NCBI GenBank assembly: GCA_947626435.1
Contig: CANQSB010000002.1
Coordinates: forward strand, 186,001-250,000
Length of the DNA stretch: 64,000 bases
From: an uncultured Lachnospiraceae bacterium
GTDB taxonomy: Bacteria; Bacillota; Clostridia; Lachnospirales; Lachnospiraceae
Direction: 5' to 3'
Part shown: in pieces, positions 44,769-53,525 of the stretch
Layout of the letters: each line of letters starts with the position of its first letter
Numbering within the stretch: position 1 is the first letter of the stretch
The notes under the pieces: generated by a model
Told to the model about the DNA's origin: nothing
The model's input: the letters and a program-made list of their open reading frames with translations, nothing else
Database searches by the model: none
Made by a program: the position numbers and the translations under genes

Positions 44769-45020
44769 TTAGTTGTTGCAGCCGCAGCCTCCGTTGCCAC
44801 AGAAGCAAGAGAGAAGGAGCAGAATCCAAATCAGGCTGCAGCAGCTATTGCCATCGCCGCCGCCAAAATTGTTTATGGGGCTGATGCCGTTGTTGTTTCC
44901 GCAGCCTCCGCAGCAGCAAAGAAGAAGCAGAATCCAAACCCAATTGTTAACCCCACCGTTATCAGAAATAGTAGATGTTCCGTTACCGCAGCCGCACTGG
45001 CTGGCTGTCAAATCGCTCAT
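44769..45020 (-). CDS. Cys/Gly-rich small protein with a duplicated hydrophobic segment (83 aa)
   Basis: Two copies of the same design: NWVWILLLLCCCGGCGNNNG (about 27-46) and SLIWILLLLSCFCGNGGCGC (62-81), separated by a Gly/Asn linker. It contains 13 or so cysteines. This looks like a spore- or envelope-associated, cross-linkable protein; similar short high-cysteine proteins in Clostridia have been labelled chorion-class in annotations. GGAGG precedes the ATG (CGGAGGATTACTTATG on the minus strand). Heads a minus-strand group of three. A small GCTC/GAGC hairpin with five T (44716-44732) lies just downstream. Confidence 0.7.
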   Translation of the reverse strand: MSDLTASQCGCGNGTSTISDNGGVNNWVWILLLLCCCGGCGNNNGISPINNFGGGDGNSCCSLIWILLLLSCFCGNGGCGCNN

Positions 45021-45213
45021 AAGTAATCCTCCGTTTAAGAAGCTTTTTCTATACTATATGCGCAGTTCCTAAATGTGTTACCCAAATTTAAAGCCTCTTT
45101 TTGTGATTTTGCCTGTTCATATTTACAGACAGATGCACATAATCAGCCACTGACGGAAGACTTTGAAGATTATCTGCTATAAAAAAGAAGCTATAAAAAA
45201 GAAAAATTATCCA

Positions 45214-45242
45214 TTTACAATGTTCTTTAATAAGCGTATAAT
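45214..45242 (+). promoter_or_regulatory. Promoter of the Rpn-type gene
   Basis: TTTACA (45214-45219), a 17-bp spacer and TATAAT (45237-45242), 37 bp upstream of the start codon. Confidence 0.65.
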
Positions 45243-45279
45243 AAATTTATCTAAGCAAGGCATACTAAGGGAGAACTAA

Positions 45280-46197
45280 ATGGCAGAAGAAATCAAAGTA
45301 AAACGCAACACCAAGGACAGTGTATTTGCAGACCTTTTTCAAGACAAGAAAAATTTACTAAAGCTGTATCAGGCTTTACATCCGGAGGACAAGGACATAA
45401 CAGAAGATGAACTTGATATCGTAACACTCGACAATGTCCTAACCGAAAATCTGTACAATGATTTAGGCTTGACAGTGAGGGGCGACAAAATGCTCATATT
45501 GACGGAGGCTCAATCAACATGGACAGTAAATGTTATAATCAGAATGTTGGAGTACATAGCCCAGAGTTATCGTGAATATTTTGACAAGACCGGGCAGAGC
45601 CTGTACAAAAGTAAGCCTGTCATAATGCCAAAGCCGGAGTTGTACATTATATATGTGGGTGAAAGGGGAAGCAGACCTGATATAATTTCACTTTCCAAAG
45701 AATTTTTCAATGGAATGGATATAGACATTGAAGTAAAGGCGAAAGTGATATATGAAAATGACAGCGAGGACATCATCAACCAGTATATAATATTCTGCAA
45801 GGTCTTTAATGAGCAGCGGAAGCTATACGGTATGACAGAGTTTATGCTAAAGGAGACCATCAGGATATGCAAGGACAGGAATATCCTGCGGGAGTATCTT
45901 ATAAGCAGGGAGAAGGAGGTTATAACGATTATGACAAGTCTGTTTGATAAGGAACGCATAATGGAAATATATGCTAAGGATATGGCAAGGGAAGCAGCAA
46001 AAGAAGCGGCAAAAGAAGCAGCAGAAGAAGCAGCAAAAGAAGCAACAAAGAAGGCAACGAATGAGGTAACGAAGAAAAATGCGGCGCTTATGTTAAGGAA
46101 AGGCAGAGTAAGTATTGACGAATTAGCTGAATTTTTTCCGGAGCTGTCGCAGGACGATATAAAGGAACTGGAAGAAGAAGTTTTCCAGATAAAGTAA
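45280..46197 (+). CDS. Rpn-family (PD-(D/E)XK) recombination-promoting nuclease-like protein
   Basis: 305 aa. The N-terminus DSVFADLFQDKKNLLKLYQALHP and the later TLDNVLTENLYNDLGL, MLILTEAQSTW and MLEYIAQSYREYF follow the Rpn/transposase_31-like pattern. The acidic and Gln residues of the nuclease core are in the second and third of these. The middle helical part carries FCKVFNEQRKLYG. Near the C-terminus is a tandem Ala-Lys/Glu repeat (residues about 230-262; DNA 45985-46069) made of EAAK units. Such repeats in this family vary in number between strains. GGGAG precedes the ATG. Rpn proteins are DNA endonucleases that promote RecA-independent recombination and some are antiphage. Confidence 0.85.
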   Translation: MAEEIKVKRNTKDSVFADLFQDKKNLLKLYQALHPEDKDITEDELDIVTLDNVLTENLYNDLGLTVRGDKMLILTEAQSTWTVNVIIRMLEYIAQSYREYFDKTGQSLYKSKPVIMPKPELYIIYVGERGSRPDIISLSKEFFNGMDIDIEVKAKVIYENDSEDIINQYIIFCKVFNEQRKLYGMTEFMLKETIRICKDRNILREYLISREKEVITIMTSLFDKERIMEIYAKDMAREAAKEAAKEAAEEAAKEATKKATNEVTKKNAALMLRKGRVSIDELAEFFPELSQDDIKELEEEVFQIK

Positions 46198-46587
46198 ATC
46201 TTGGATATGTGTTATAGCCGATATATAAATATTAGAAGAAATAGAAAACCAAAACAGAATATATGTATATCAAAGTAAAAAGAAGTTAGATGAGTAAAAT
46301 CACTGGCTTCTTATCTTATGTGGAAATATGAAGAAGCTGTAAATCGGGTTATTAGCTTCTTTTTTTAGCCCGGTGGGAGCCGGAGTATAGATGAGCCCAA
46401 AATCAAAGACAGGCATACGGAAAGTGCCACTGACAAGAGGATTCAGTTAGTATTTTATGGTTGCAGAAAAAGAAAAGTAGTGGTATTATACCAATAGAGA
46501 GTGAGCGTTTAGGCATATATTTGTATTATGTAAACAATTTAAAGTGTATAATTATGTCGTTTTATTAGAAGCAGAAGGGAAGATAGA
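46198..46587. other. Intergenic gap between the Rpn gene and the second sortase
   Basis: 390 bp with a terminator at 46330 and AT-rich promoter-like sequence (TATAAT at about 46546). No gene is seen. Confidence 0.55.
46330..46367 (+). terminator. Intrinsic terminator downstream of the Rpn gene
   Basis: AAGAAGCT (46331-46338) pairs with AGCTTCTT (46354-46361) and runs into seven or more T. Confidence 0.7.
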
Positions 46588-47796
46588 ATGACTGAAATAA
46601 GATGGACTGTCGAGGGCAGGCGGTTTAGCAGCCGGGATGAGTACGAAGCAGCCCTGCGTGACAAGAAGCTTATTGATTCCATTGCTGAAAATTTCAATAA
46701 GGATGACCCGAAGGATATCGAGCGCGTATACAACGAACTGCAGAGCGGCAGATATCGGTTTGAGACCATAGTCGGCAGACAGTTTGACGACAATATATAT
46801 GAGCTGCATGAGCGGATAAAAAAGTCCGAAGCTGAAAAGCTTGAACACGAGCGCATCAAAAAGGAAAGGCACAAGCGTCCTAAGCAGGCGAAAACGGACA
46901 GGCAGCCAAGGACGCGGGCAGCCAAAGCCGCGAAGACAGCTCCAAAAGAAAAAATCAGCATAGAGGATTTTGACCCTGATATGCGGCAGGAGATTTTGAA
47001 GGTTATCAAGCAGAAAGAGCGCGGGCGAAAGCTGGTGACGGCGGCATGCGTGCTGATATGTATTTTCTGCTTCGGTTATCTGGGCATATATTATCAGGCT
47101 TCAGCCAAAAGCTCGCAGGAGTTCGATGAACTTGCGCAGTTGAAAGGCAGTACCTCATATGCGGCGCAGGGGCGCGGCGTGAAAATACACTATACGGACG
47201 AGGACGCCGACACGCCCGACATCCTGCCCGAATATGAAACACTATATAATAAGAACAAAAGGCTAATAGGATGGCTCAAAATAGCCGATACAAATATTGA
47301 TTATCCTGTTATGCAGACCGTTGACAATGAATATTATCTTGACCACAATTTCAATCAGGAAACGGACAGCAACGGCTGCATATTTATGGACTACCAATGT
47401 GACGCCGTTCGTGGCAATGACAATTACATACTTTACGGACATCATATGAAATCAGGCAAAATGTTTGGCTCGCTCAACAAATACAGCCAACAGTCATATT
47501 ATGAGAACCACAAGACCATACAGTTTGACACCATTTATGAAAAAGGCAAGTACGAAGTAATGTATGTGTTCCGTTCCAAGGTATACTCTGAGGAGGATGT
47601 AAACTTTAAATATTACCAGTTCATCGATGCCGGCTCGGAAAAAGAGTTTGACTCATATATCAGTGAGATGGCGAAGATGTCACTGTACGATACAGGAGTA
47701 ACCGCAAGCTACGGCGACAGGCTCTTGACCCTGTCCACCTGCGATTATCAGGAGAATGAGGGCAGATTTGTAGTAGTTGCAAAAAAGATTTCGTAG
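46588..47796 (+). CDS. Class B sortase 2
   Basis: 402 aa. Long basic, partly coiled-coil cytoplasmic N-terminus (1-145, KKSEAEKLEHERIKKERHK), one membrane helix (147-168) and an extracytoplasmic sortase B domain. Catalytic residues are His285 (LYGHHMKSG), Cys385 (LSTCDYQ) and Arg393 (GRFVVVAKK). It resembles sortase 1 in design but the sequences differ clearly, so they are old paralogues. The ribosome site GAAGGGAAG lies before the ATG. It heads a tight group with the 1895-aa surface protein (32-bp gap) and three further surface genes. Confidence 0.93.
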   Translation: MTEIRWTVEGRRFSSRDEYEAALRDKKLIDSIAENFNKDDPKDIERVYNELQSGRYRFETIVGRQFDDNIYELHERIKKSEAEKLEHERIKKERHKRPKQAKTDRQPRTRAAKAAKTAPKEKISIEDFDPDMRQEILKVIKQKERGRKLVTAACVLICIFCFGYLGIYYQASAKSSQEFDELAQLKGSTSYAAQGRGVKIHYTDEDADTPDILPEYETLYNKNKRLIGWLKIADTNIDYPVMQTVDNEYYLDHNFNQETDSNGCIFMDYQCDAVRGNDNYILYGHHMKSGKMFGSLNKYSQQSYYENHKTIQFDTIYEKGKYEVMYVFRSKVYSEEDVNFKYYQFIDAGSEKEFDSYISEMAKMSLYDTGVTASYGDRLLTLSTCDYQENEGRFVVVAKKIS

Positions 47797-47828
47797 CGAA
47801 AATCTAAAATTAGATGAGGAGAAACAAC

Positions 47829-50800
47829 ATGGCTAAGAGCACAAGAAGAAGGAAAAATTATAAATTGAGAAAGAGAGTAATGCGGACAGTATCGGCACTT
47901 ACTATGGTAATGGCAGTGACTGTAGCGGCTATACCGGTGGAGCGGTATGGTACGATGGAAGCGGCAAAATCGTCAACGGTAATTATTTCGGAAGAGTATG
48001 AAAAGTTTGTTACGCAGCTTAATAATAGCAGTGAAGCAGGAAAGCCCGGTTCTTTGTTATTGTATGATAAGGCAAAAGAAGGGGAAAACGGATATGATGG
48101 GGATGATATAAATCTACAAAAGATTACTGAAGATGGGTTTGAAAGCTTATTTAAGGCTAAACAAAAAGACAATGATGCTATAATTACCGGCTATAATGGT
48201 GGTGGTGGTGGTGTCGAAGTAAGAGAGAAAGAATATTATGATTATGTTGTTTTTGACAATACATATATAAATAAGCTTAACGACTTATTGGAAGACAACA
48301 AAAGTAGTAGTGATAAAAAAGAAGAAACTTACACTATGACATTTGCAATAGATACTATTGGCTCTGAGGGCAGTACAGTAAAAAAGATAAAGACGGGTGA
48401 TAGTGATGTTACATACCAGGGGGATAATTTAACCAGTAAAACCATTGATAATTATAGTGATGATTTAAAAGATGTTTTAAGCTATACTAATGCATATAAA
48501 ACAATAATCGCAGGCGACAGCAATTATGTAAAAAACCTTCTTAATAGCCTAGGGCTTTATGACCAATACATACAGGATACTGTTACAGCATACAATTCGG
48601 AAGCGGATGATCTTATACGACGAATATCAGAAGCAAATGGCGCGGTAGATGAAGATGATATTTTAAAAGCAGATATTGAAGCACATAATGACAAAGTAGG
48701 AGGCACAGATGTAGAAAAAAAAATTGAAACAAAAACATATACATATAGCGAGTTATATGAGTTAAAAGGCCTTCAATTGGTAGAATTTACGATACTAAAC
48801 AGAGCAACGGACGAAAAGCAAACAGAAAACCTTAAAGGTTTTACCCTTGCCAAATTTGGCGAATATAATGTACCTAAAAAAAGTGATGACGAGAGTTTGA
48901 GCATTAATATTACTGATGGACAGAAAAGAAGACTTGATGATTCCGGTTATTTGGCAGGAGGTTCTGTAACAATTAGGGGTATAGCAAGTAATGCATTTGA
49001 TGAAAACCACAAAGGCACAGGCGCTTCCCCTCAAAGTATAACAAGTGTTACTATTAACAATCCCAAATTGGAGTTTATTGGTGCGAGTGCGTTTTCAGGA
49101 TTAAATAATTTAGGCAGCGTAAATTTTGCCGATGCCGGAGGCTGTAGAATAATTGGAGATAGGGCATTTGAGGATTGCGGAAGCCTTACCACAGTGACAT
49201 TTGGCGAATCAACAGTAGTGCTGACGACTATCGGAACAAGGGCGTTCAAGAATACAGCATTAAACACTATCGAATTTCCCAAGTCGGTAGTTAAAATCGG
49301 AGCCGACAGCTTTGCAAGCTCAAGACTTACCGATATAAAATTTACCGGTGGGAATTCACAAAAAATAGAGATAGGGAAGTACGCTTTTTATAATTGCTAT
49401 AGGCTTCAAAATGGGGATTACTTTGACAGTGACAGTGAATACAAGATAATGACAGGCGCTTTTGCTTTGGACAGTGAAATGGGTACCAGTGCAGTAATGA
49501 CTGAGTTTAAGTTTCCGGCAAACATGCCTAACATAATTACCGGTTATGAAAAAGAGCCTCAAGATAGTGGCAATAGTGAGAATGATTACATACTGGCAGG
49601 CAGGACGCGTCTGGAAACTGTTACAATGCCGGATAATTTAGCTCATGAGATACCTGATAATACATTTAGCGGGTGTGAGAACCTTTTAGCGGTGATTTTT
49701 CAGGAAAATGCGGGGAAAGCCAGTTTTATTCCGGAATTGTTTAATGATGTCGTAAATAATGACTTTCATGTAGAGGGACCTATGTACCAAGGACCGAGTG
49801 CGCCTTACGGTATAGCAATGCCGCGACAGTCCACATGGAATGCGAAAAACCACAATGGTAAATACATACCATACAAATACATGGATGAAAACAATGACGA
49901 GTGTTGGGAATATGGCATTGTGGATAAAAACACATCGGAAGCACCATATGTTGCGTCTGTCAGCACCACTGATGAGGGCGGTCCCACATTGATGCATGTT
50001 ACAAAAAACCCTATGGCAAAAGATTCTGCTTTCGAAAAACGCAAGGAGCTGGAAATAGGAACAATCGGGGAAAAACGAATTAAAAAAATTGCGAGCAATG
50101 TCATTGATGAAGATATTCGGGATATGTTTTACAAGATAACTATTCAAAATGACAGCGTGGAAACAATAGAAGAAGACGCTTTCCGCGGTTTGAATTATTT
50201 GGAATGGGTGGAAATAGGCAATTCGGTACAAAGTATAGGCAATAATGCGTTTAGCGAGTGCCCATGGCTTGAAAATGTAGTGTTTAACCAGATTCCGTTT
50301 ATGAATGAACTGGATGAAAACAGTGAGGAATGGACCAGATTGACGATTGCCGATGATGCCTTTGCGACGGGGTCGGATTATTTAACATTCCATGGCGCTG
50401 TCAATCCCAACTATGCCCCTCTGATTTATGCTAAGAGGGATAACAGCCACAGCTTGAACGGGGATAAGAAGCAAATTTGTTATAAATCGGATGCGCCTAC
50501 TGCTATTGATTACACTACGGGTGACAGGCAATATGATCCGTATCATTTGACAGCTATACGCGATAACAAAAGTGGTGATATGACGCTGATTGACTATCCG
50601 CATTATGAGGATGTTGATTTGTGGAATCCGGAACTCAATAAGCACTTTACATCCGGTATAACTAAAGCGTTTGAGGAAAGATATGGGATACATAGCGGTA
50701 CCGGAAATGAGGAAACTCTGTATGGCAATGCAGACAGTGTAGTATCACAGACGATTGATTTACTCATTTCTTCCGGAATCGACAGCGTTGATACTGTTAA

Positions 50801-53516
50801 GTATTTCACAACAAACAGAACGGACAACGAGCCGAATTTTGATTATTTTACTGCGTCATATTATACGAAAAAAGAAGACGAACCTGCTGCAACGGAAAAA
50901 GATCCTAGTAAAGGTAAATATTACGAACATAGTGAAGAAAGACCGAGTAAGATTAATGTAACATATGGCGCTAATAAAAATACTGATGTAAAAAGACTTT
51001 ATTCGGATGAATCATATGTCGAGCTTTCAGGCAATGATGATGAGGTATCAATACCAGGACTTTTCAGTGGATATTTTGTTGAGTCCAACAGCGCTTCAAA
51101 AACAGCAGAGATTTTGGGTAGAAGCATGACGAGAGATGCCAATACCACCGGTACTGTAGTCGGCGGTCAATATGGCGGGCACACATTTATAGAAAATCAT
51201 TTTTCAGGGAATGACAATCTTAAGAGTGTGAACCTTGGTTCGGTTATTTCTCTGCCTAATAATGCTTTTTATAGCTGTGAGAACCTGCTTAGCGCCAAGA
51301 TAGGATCGGCTTTGACGAATTTTGGCGTGCTGCCGTTTAAGGACTGCAAAAATCTCTATTCAGTAGATACACAGGATAATGCTAAGTTTACATGTGACGA
51401 GGGGTCTTTGCTGCTCTTTGAAAATACGGAAAGCGGCGGGCGCAACCTTATTGAGTGCTTTGAAGGCAGAGGTAAGGGCAACGAGTATTCAAGCTCGGAG
51501 ATAAGCGCAGCGGAGCTTGCGGGTACAACAAGCGTTTCAGAGGGAGCGTTTTCAAATTGTACCGAAATAGCCAGCGTTGATTTTAGCTCTTCGTCAATAG
51601 CGGAGCTTCCTAAGAACTGCTTTTATAAAAATCCAACTCTAAAGGAGGTAAAACTGCCGAGCACGATTTCGATTATTTCAGAAGATAGTATGACGGAGCT
51701 TACCAATCCGGTTGATTTGTATGTGCCGGCAAAGAATTGTTATATAAATGTTAATGCGTTTGACGGTAAGACTGCTGTAAGAATCCATGGCGTTAAGTAT
51801 GAAAACGAGGAGGATGAGACATTAAGCCCATGCTACAAGGCATTTGTCGAATTGGAAAAGGCTCATGAATCCGGCGGAGAAGTAAATGATGAAAAGGGTG
51901 TTTTCCAGTTTTATGATATAGGCAATACCTATGTGGTTGAGTATGTCGGTCATGATTTGGAGCTTCTTACAGACAGGAATGGCGATCCCGCGACATATCC
52001 GGTGCATAGCCATGATGCCGCGCCGAGTCAGGTTGACGCGCCGCAAAGAACAGGCTATAGATTTGATCAGTGGATTTGCCGCGTAGGTGATAAGGTGCTT
52101 ACGGGTGCTGACACATATACGGATGTAACTGAAGACAGAACAATCATAGCAACTTATGTTCAAGATCCAAGTTCTGTAGTGCCTGACGGCAATGAATATC
52201 AACTGACTGTTGTAGATGGAATGGCATTGATTGGCGGTAATCCTGTGACTACATTTCCGACGGCGGTAAATGGCGGAGAGAGCATACAGGTTTTGGCTAA
52301 TGACCAGGAAAATTTCAAGGTGTGGACGGCAGTACAGGTAAATGAGGATGGTACGACTTCGGATTGTTCAGCATTGTTAGGCAATGCATCGGTATTTTCA
52401 AGCAGCTTTACAATGCCAAATGCTAATGCAACAGTTACGGCTAATTCAGCGATAAGCTCAGATGACCCTAACAACCCAAATAACCCTGACAATCCAAACA
52501 ACCCGAATAATCCAAGCAACCCCGACGACGGTGACGATGGTGACGACAATAACAACGACGATGACAACAAGACAAAATATAAGCTCACAGTCAACTATGG
52601 TTCGGGCAGTGGCGAGTATGAGGCGGGCACGAGTGTGACAATATCCGCTTATGCGCCGGAGTCATCAAGCAGAGTGTTCTCAAGGTGGACATCAAACAAT
52701 TCAAGCATTGGCTTTGCAAGCGCTACATCAGCGACGACTACATTGGTAATGCCTGCCGCGGACGCTACGGTTACGGCAAATTATAAGGCGCGCGTAGATG
52801 ATGATGAAGATGAGGATGATGACAGCTCAAGGCGTCCAAACACCAATACGACGACCACAGTGACTAATCCAAGCGGCAACTCGGGCAATACTACAAATAC
52901 CGGCAGCACTGTGACAAACGGCAACAACGGCGGCAGCAAGATTTATATTACCAAAAACGGAATATCAAACAAGGATTTGGCTTCCGTATCGGTAAGCGGT
53001 TCGACTGACAACTTTATAGTGAGGATTTCGGAGACTGACGAGGCGACGGCTGCGGCGGAGGAGGCGCTTATCAACAGATACGGCTCGCTTGACGGATTGG
53101 CGTACTTCCCGATGGATATTTCACTTTATGACTCGACGGGTCAAAACAAGATAACGGATACCTATGGACTTAATATAAACATTACGATGCCGATACCTGA
53201 TGTACTTATACAATACGGCGGTAATTCGCGCGTAGCGGCTACGGACAATGGCAATTTGCAGGCGCTTAACCCTGTGAAGTTTACGACTATTGACGGTATT
53301 GCCTGCATTTCGTTTACGCCGCCTCATTTTTCACCGTATGTCATATATGTAGACACAAACAACCTGACAGCGGGACAGACGCTTGACTCTACGCCATCTA
53401 CGGGCGACCCGATTCATCCTAAGTGGTTTTTCGCTATAGGTATGGCATGTATGTCAGTAGTATTGTTTGTCGCGAGTGACGGACGCAAGCGCAAAAAATA
53501 TAAAACAGCCTGGTAA
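47829..53516 (+). CDS. Giant sortase-anchored BspA-like leucine-rich-repeat surface protein
   Basis: 1895 aa. Signal peptide within the first 50 residues (basic start, SALTMVMAVTVAAIPV). Residues about 60-330 are a unique helical region. BspA-type LRR_5 units occur at about 370-620, 760-830 and 1115-1290 (for example LEFIGASAFSGLNNLGSVNF, WVEIGNSVQSIGNNAFSECP). Listeria-Bacteroides-type repeats follow: a first WICRVGD unit near 1415 and two divergent InlB-B-like units ending FTMPNANATVTAN and VMPAADATVTANY. An Asn-Pro/Asp linker (DDPNNPNNPDNPNN) lies near 1555. The C-terminus has LDSTPSTGDPIHP, a membrane helix and GRKRKKYK. The start at 47829 has AGGAG eight bases upstream. Probable adhesin for host or fibre surfaces. 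Confidence 0.9.
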   Translation: MAKSTRRRKNYKLRKRVMRTVSALTMVMAVTVAAIPVERYGTMEAAKSSTVIISEEYEKFVTQLNNSSEAGKPGSLLLYDKAKEGENGYDGDDINLQKITEDGFESLFKAKQKDNDAIITGYNGGGGGVEVREKEYYDYVVFDNTYINKLNDLLEDNKSSSDKKEETYTMTFAIDTIGSEGSTVKKIKTGDSDVTYQGDNLTSKTIDNYSDDLKDVLSYTNAYKTIIAGDSNYVKNLLNSLGLYDQYIQDTVTAYNSEADDLIRRISEANGAVDEDDILKADIEAHNDKVGGTDVEKKIETKTYTYSELYELKGLQLVEFTILNRATDEKQTENLKGFTLAKFGEYNVPKKSDDESLSINITDGQKRRLDDSGYLAGGSVTIRGIASNAFDENHKGTGASPQSITSVTINNPKLEFIGASAFSGLNNLGSVNFADAGGCRIIGDRAFEDCGSLTTVTFGESTVVLTTIGTRAFKNTALNTIEFPKSVVKIGADSFASSRLTDIKFTGGNSQKIEIGKYAFYNCYRLQNGDYFDSDSEYKIMTGAFALDSEMGTSAVMTEFKFPANMPNIITGYEKEPQDSGNSENDYILAGRTRLETVTMPDNLAHEIPDNTFSGCENLLAVIFQENAGKASFIPELFNDVVNNDFHVEGPMYQGPSAPYGIAMPRQSTWNAKNHNGKYIPYKYMDENNDECWEYGIVDKNTSEAPYVASVSTTDEGGPTLMHVTKNPMAKDSAFEKRKELEIGTIGEKRIKKIASNVIDEDIRDMFYKITIQNDSVETIEEDAFRGLNYLEWVEIGNSVQSIGNNAFSECPWLENVVFNQIPFMNELDENSEEWTRLTIADDAFATGSDYLTFHGAVNPNYAPLIYAKRDNSHSLNGDKKQICYKSDAPTAIDYTTGDRQYDPYHLTAIRDNKSGDMTLIDYPHYEDVDLWNPELNKHFTSGITKAFEERYGIHSGTGNEETLYGNADSVVSQTIDLLISSGIDSVDTVKYFTTNRTDNEPNFDYFTASYYTKKEDEPAATEKDPSKGKYYEHSEERPSKINVTYGANKNTDVKRLYSDESYVELSGNDDEVSIPGLFSGYFVESNSASKTAEILGRSMTRDANTTGTVVGGQYGGHTFIENHFSGNDNLKSVNLGSVISLPNNAFYSCENLLSAKIGSALTNFGVLPFKDCKNLYSVDTQDNAKFTCDEGSLLLFENTESGGRNLIECFEGRGKGNEYSSSEISAAELAGTTSVSEGAFSNCTEIASVDFSSSSIAELPKNCFYKNPTLKEVKLPSTISIISEDSMTELTNPVDLYVPAKNCYINVNAFDGKTAVRIHGVKYENEEDETLSPCYKAFVELEKAHESGGEVNDEKGVFQFYDIGNTYVVEYVGHDLELLTDRNGDPATYPVHSHDAAPSQVDAPQRTGYRFDQWICRVGDKVLTGADTYTDVTEDRTIIATYVQDPSSVVPDGNEYQLTVVDGMALIGGNPVTTFPTAVNGGESIQVLANDQENFKVWTAVQVNEDGTTSDCSALLGNASVFSSSFTMPNANATVTANSAISSDDPNNPNNPDNPNNPNNPSNPDDGDDGDDNNNDDDNKTKYKLTVNYGSGSGEYEAGTSVTISAYAPESSSRVFSRWTSNNSSIGFASATSATTTLVMPAADATVTANYKARVDDDEDEDDDSSRRPNTNTTTTVTNPSGNSGNTTNTGSTVTNGNNGGSKIYITKNGISNKDLASVSVSGSTDNFIVRISETDEATAAAEEALINRYGSLDGLAYFPMDISLYDSTGQNKITDTYGLNINITMPIPDVLIQYGGNSRVAATDNGNLQALNPVKFTTIDGIACISFTPPHFSPYVIYVDTNNLTAGQTLDSTPSTGDPIHPKWFFAIGMACMSVVLFVASDGRKRKKYKTAW

Positions 53517-53525
53517 GGAGAAAAT

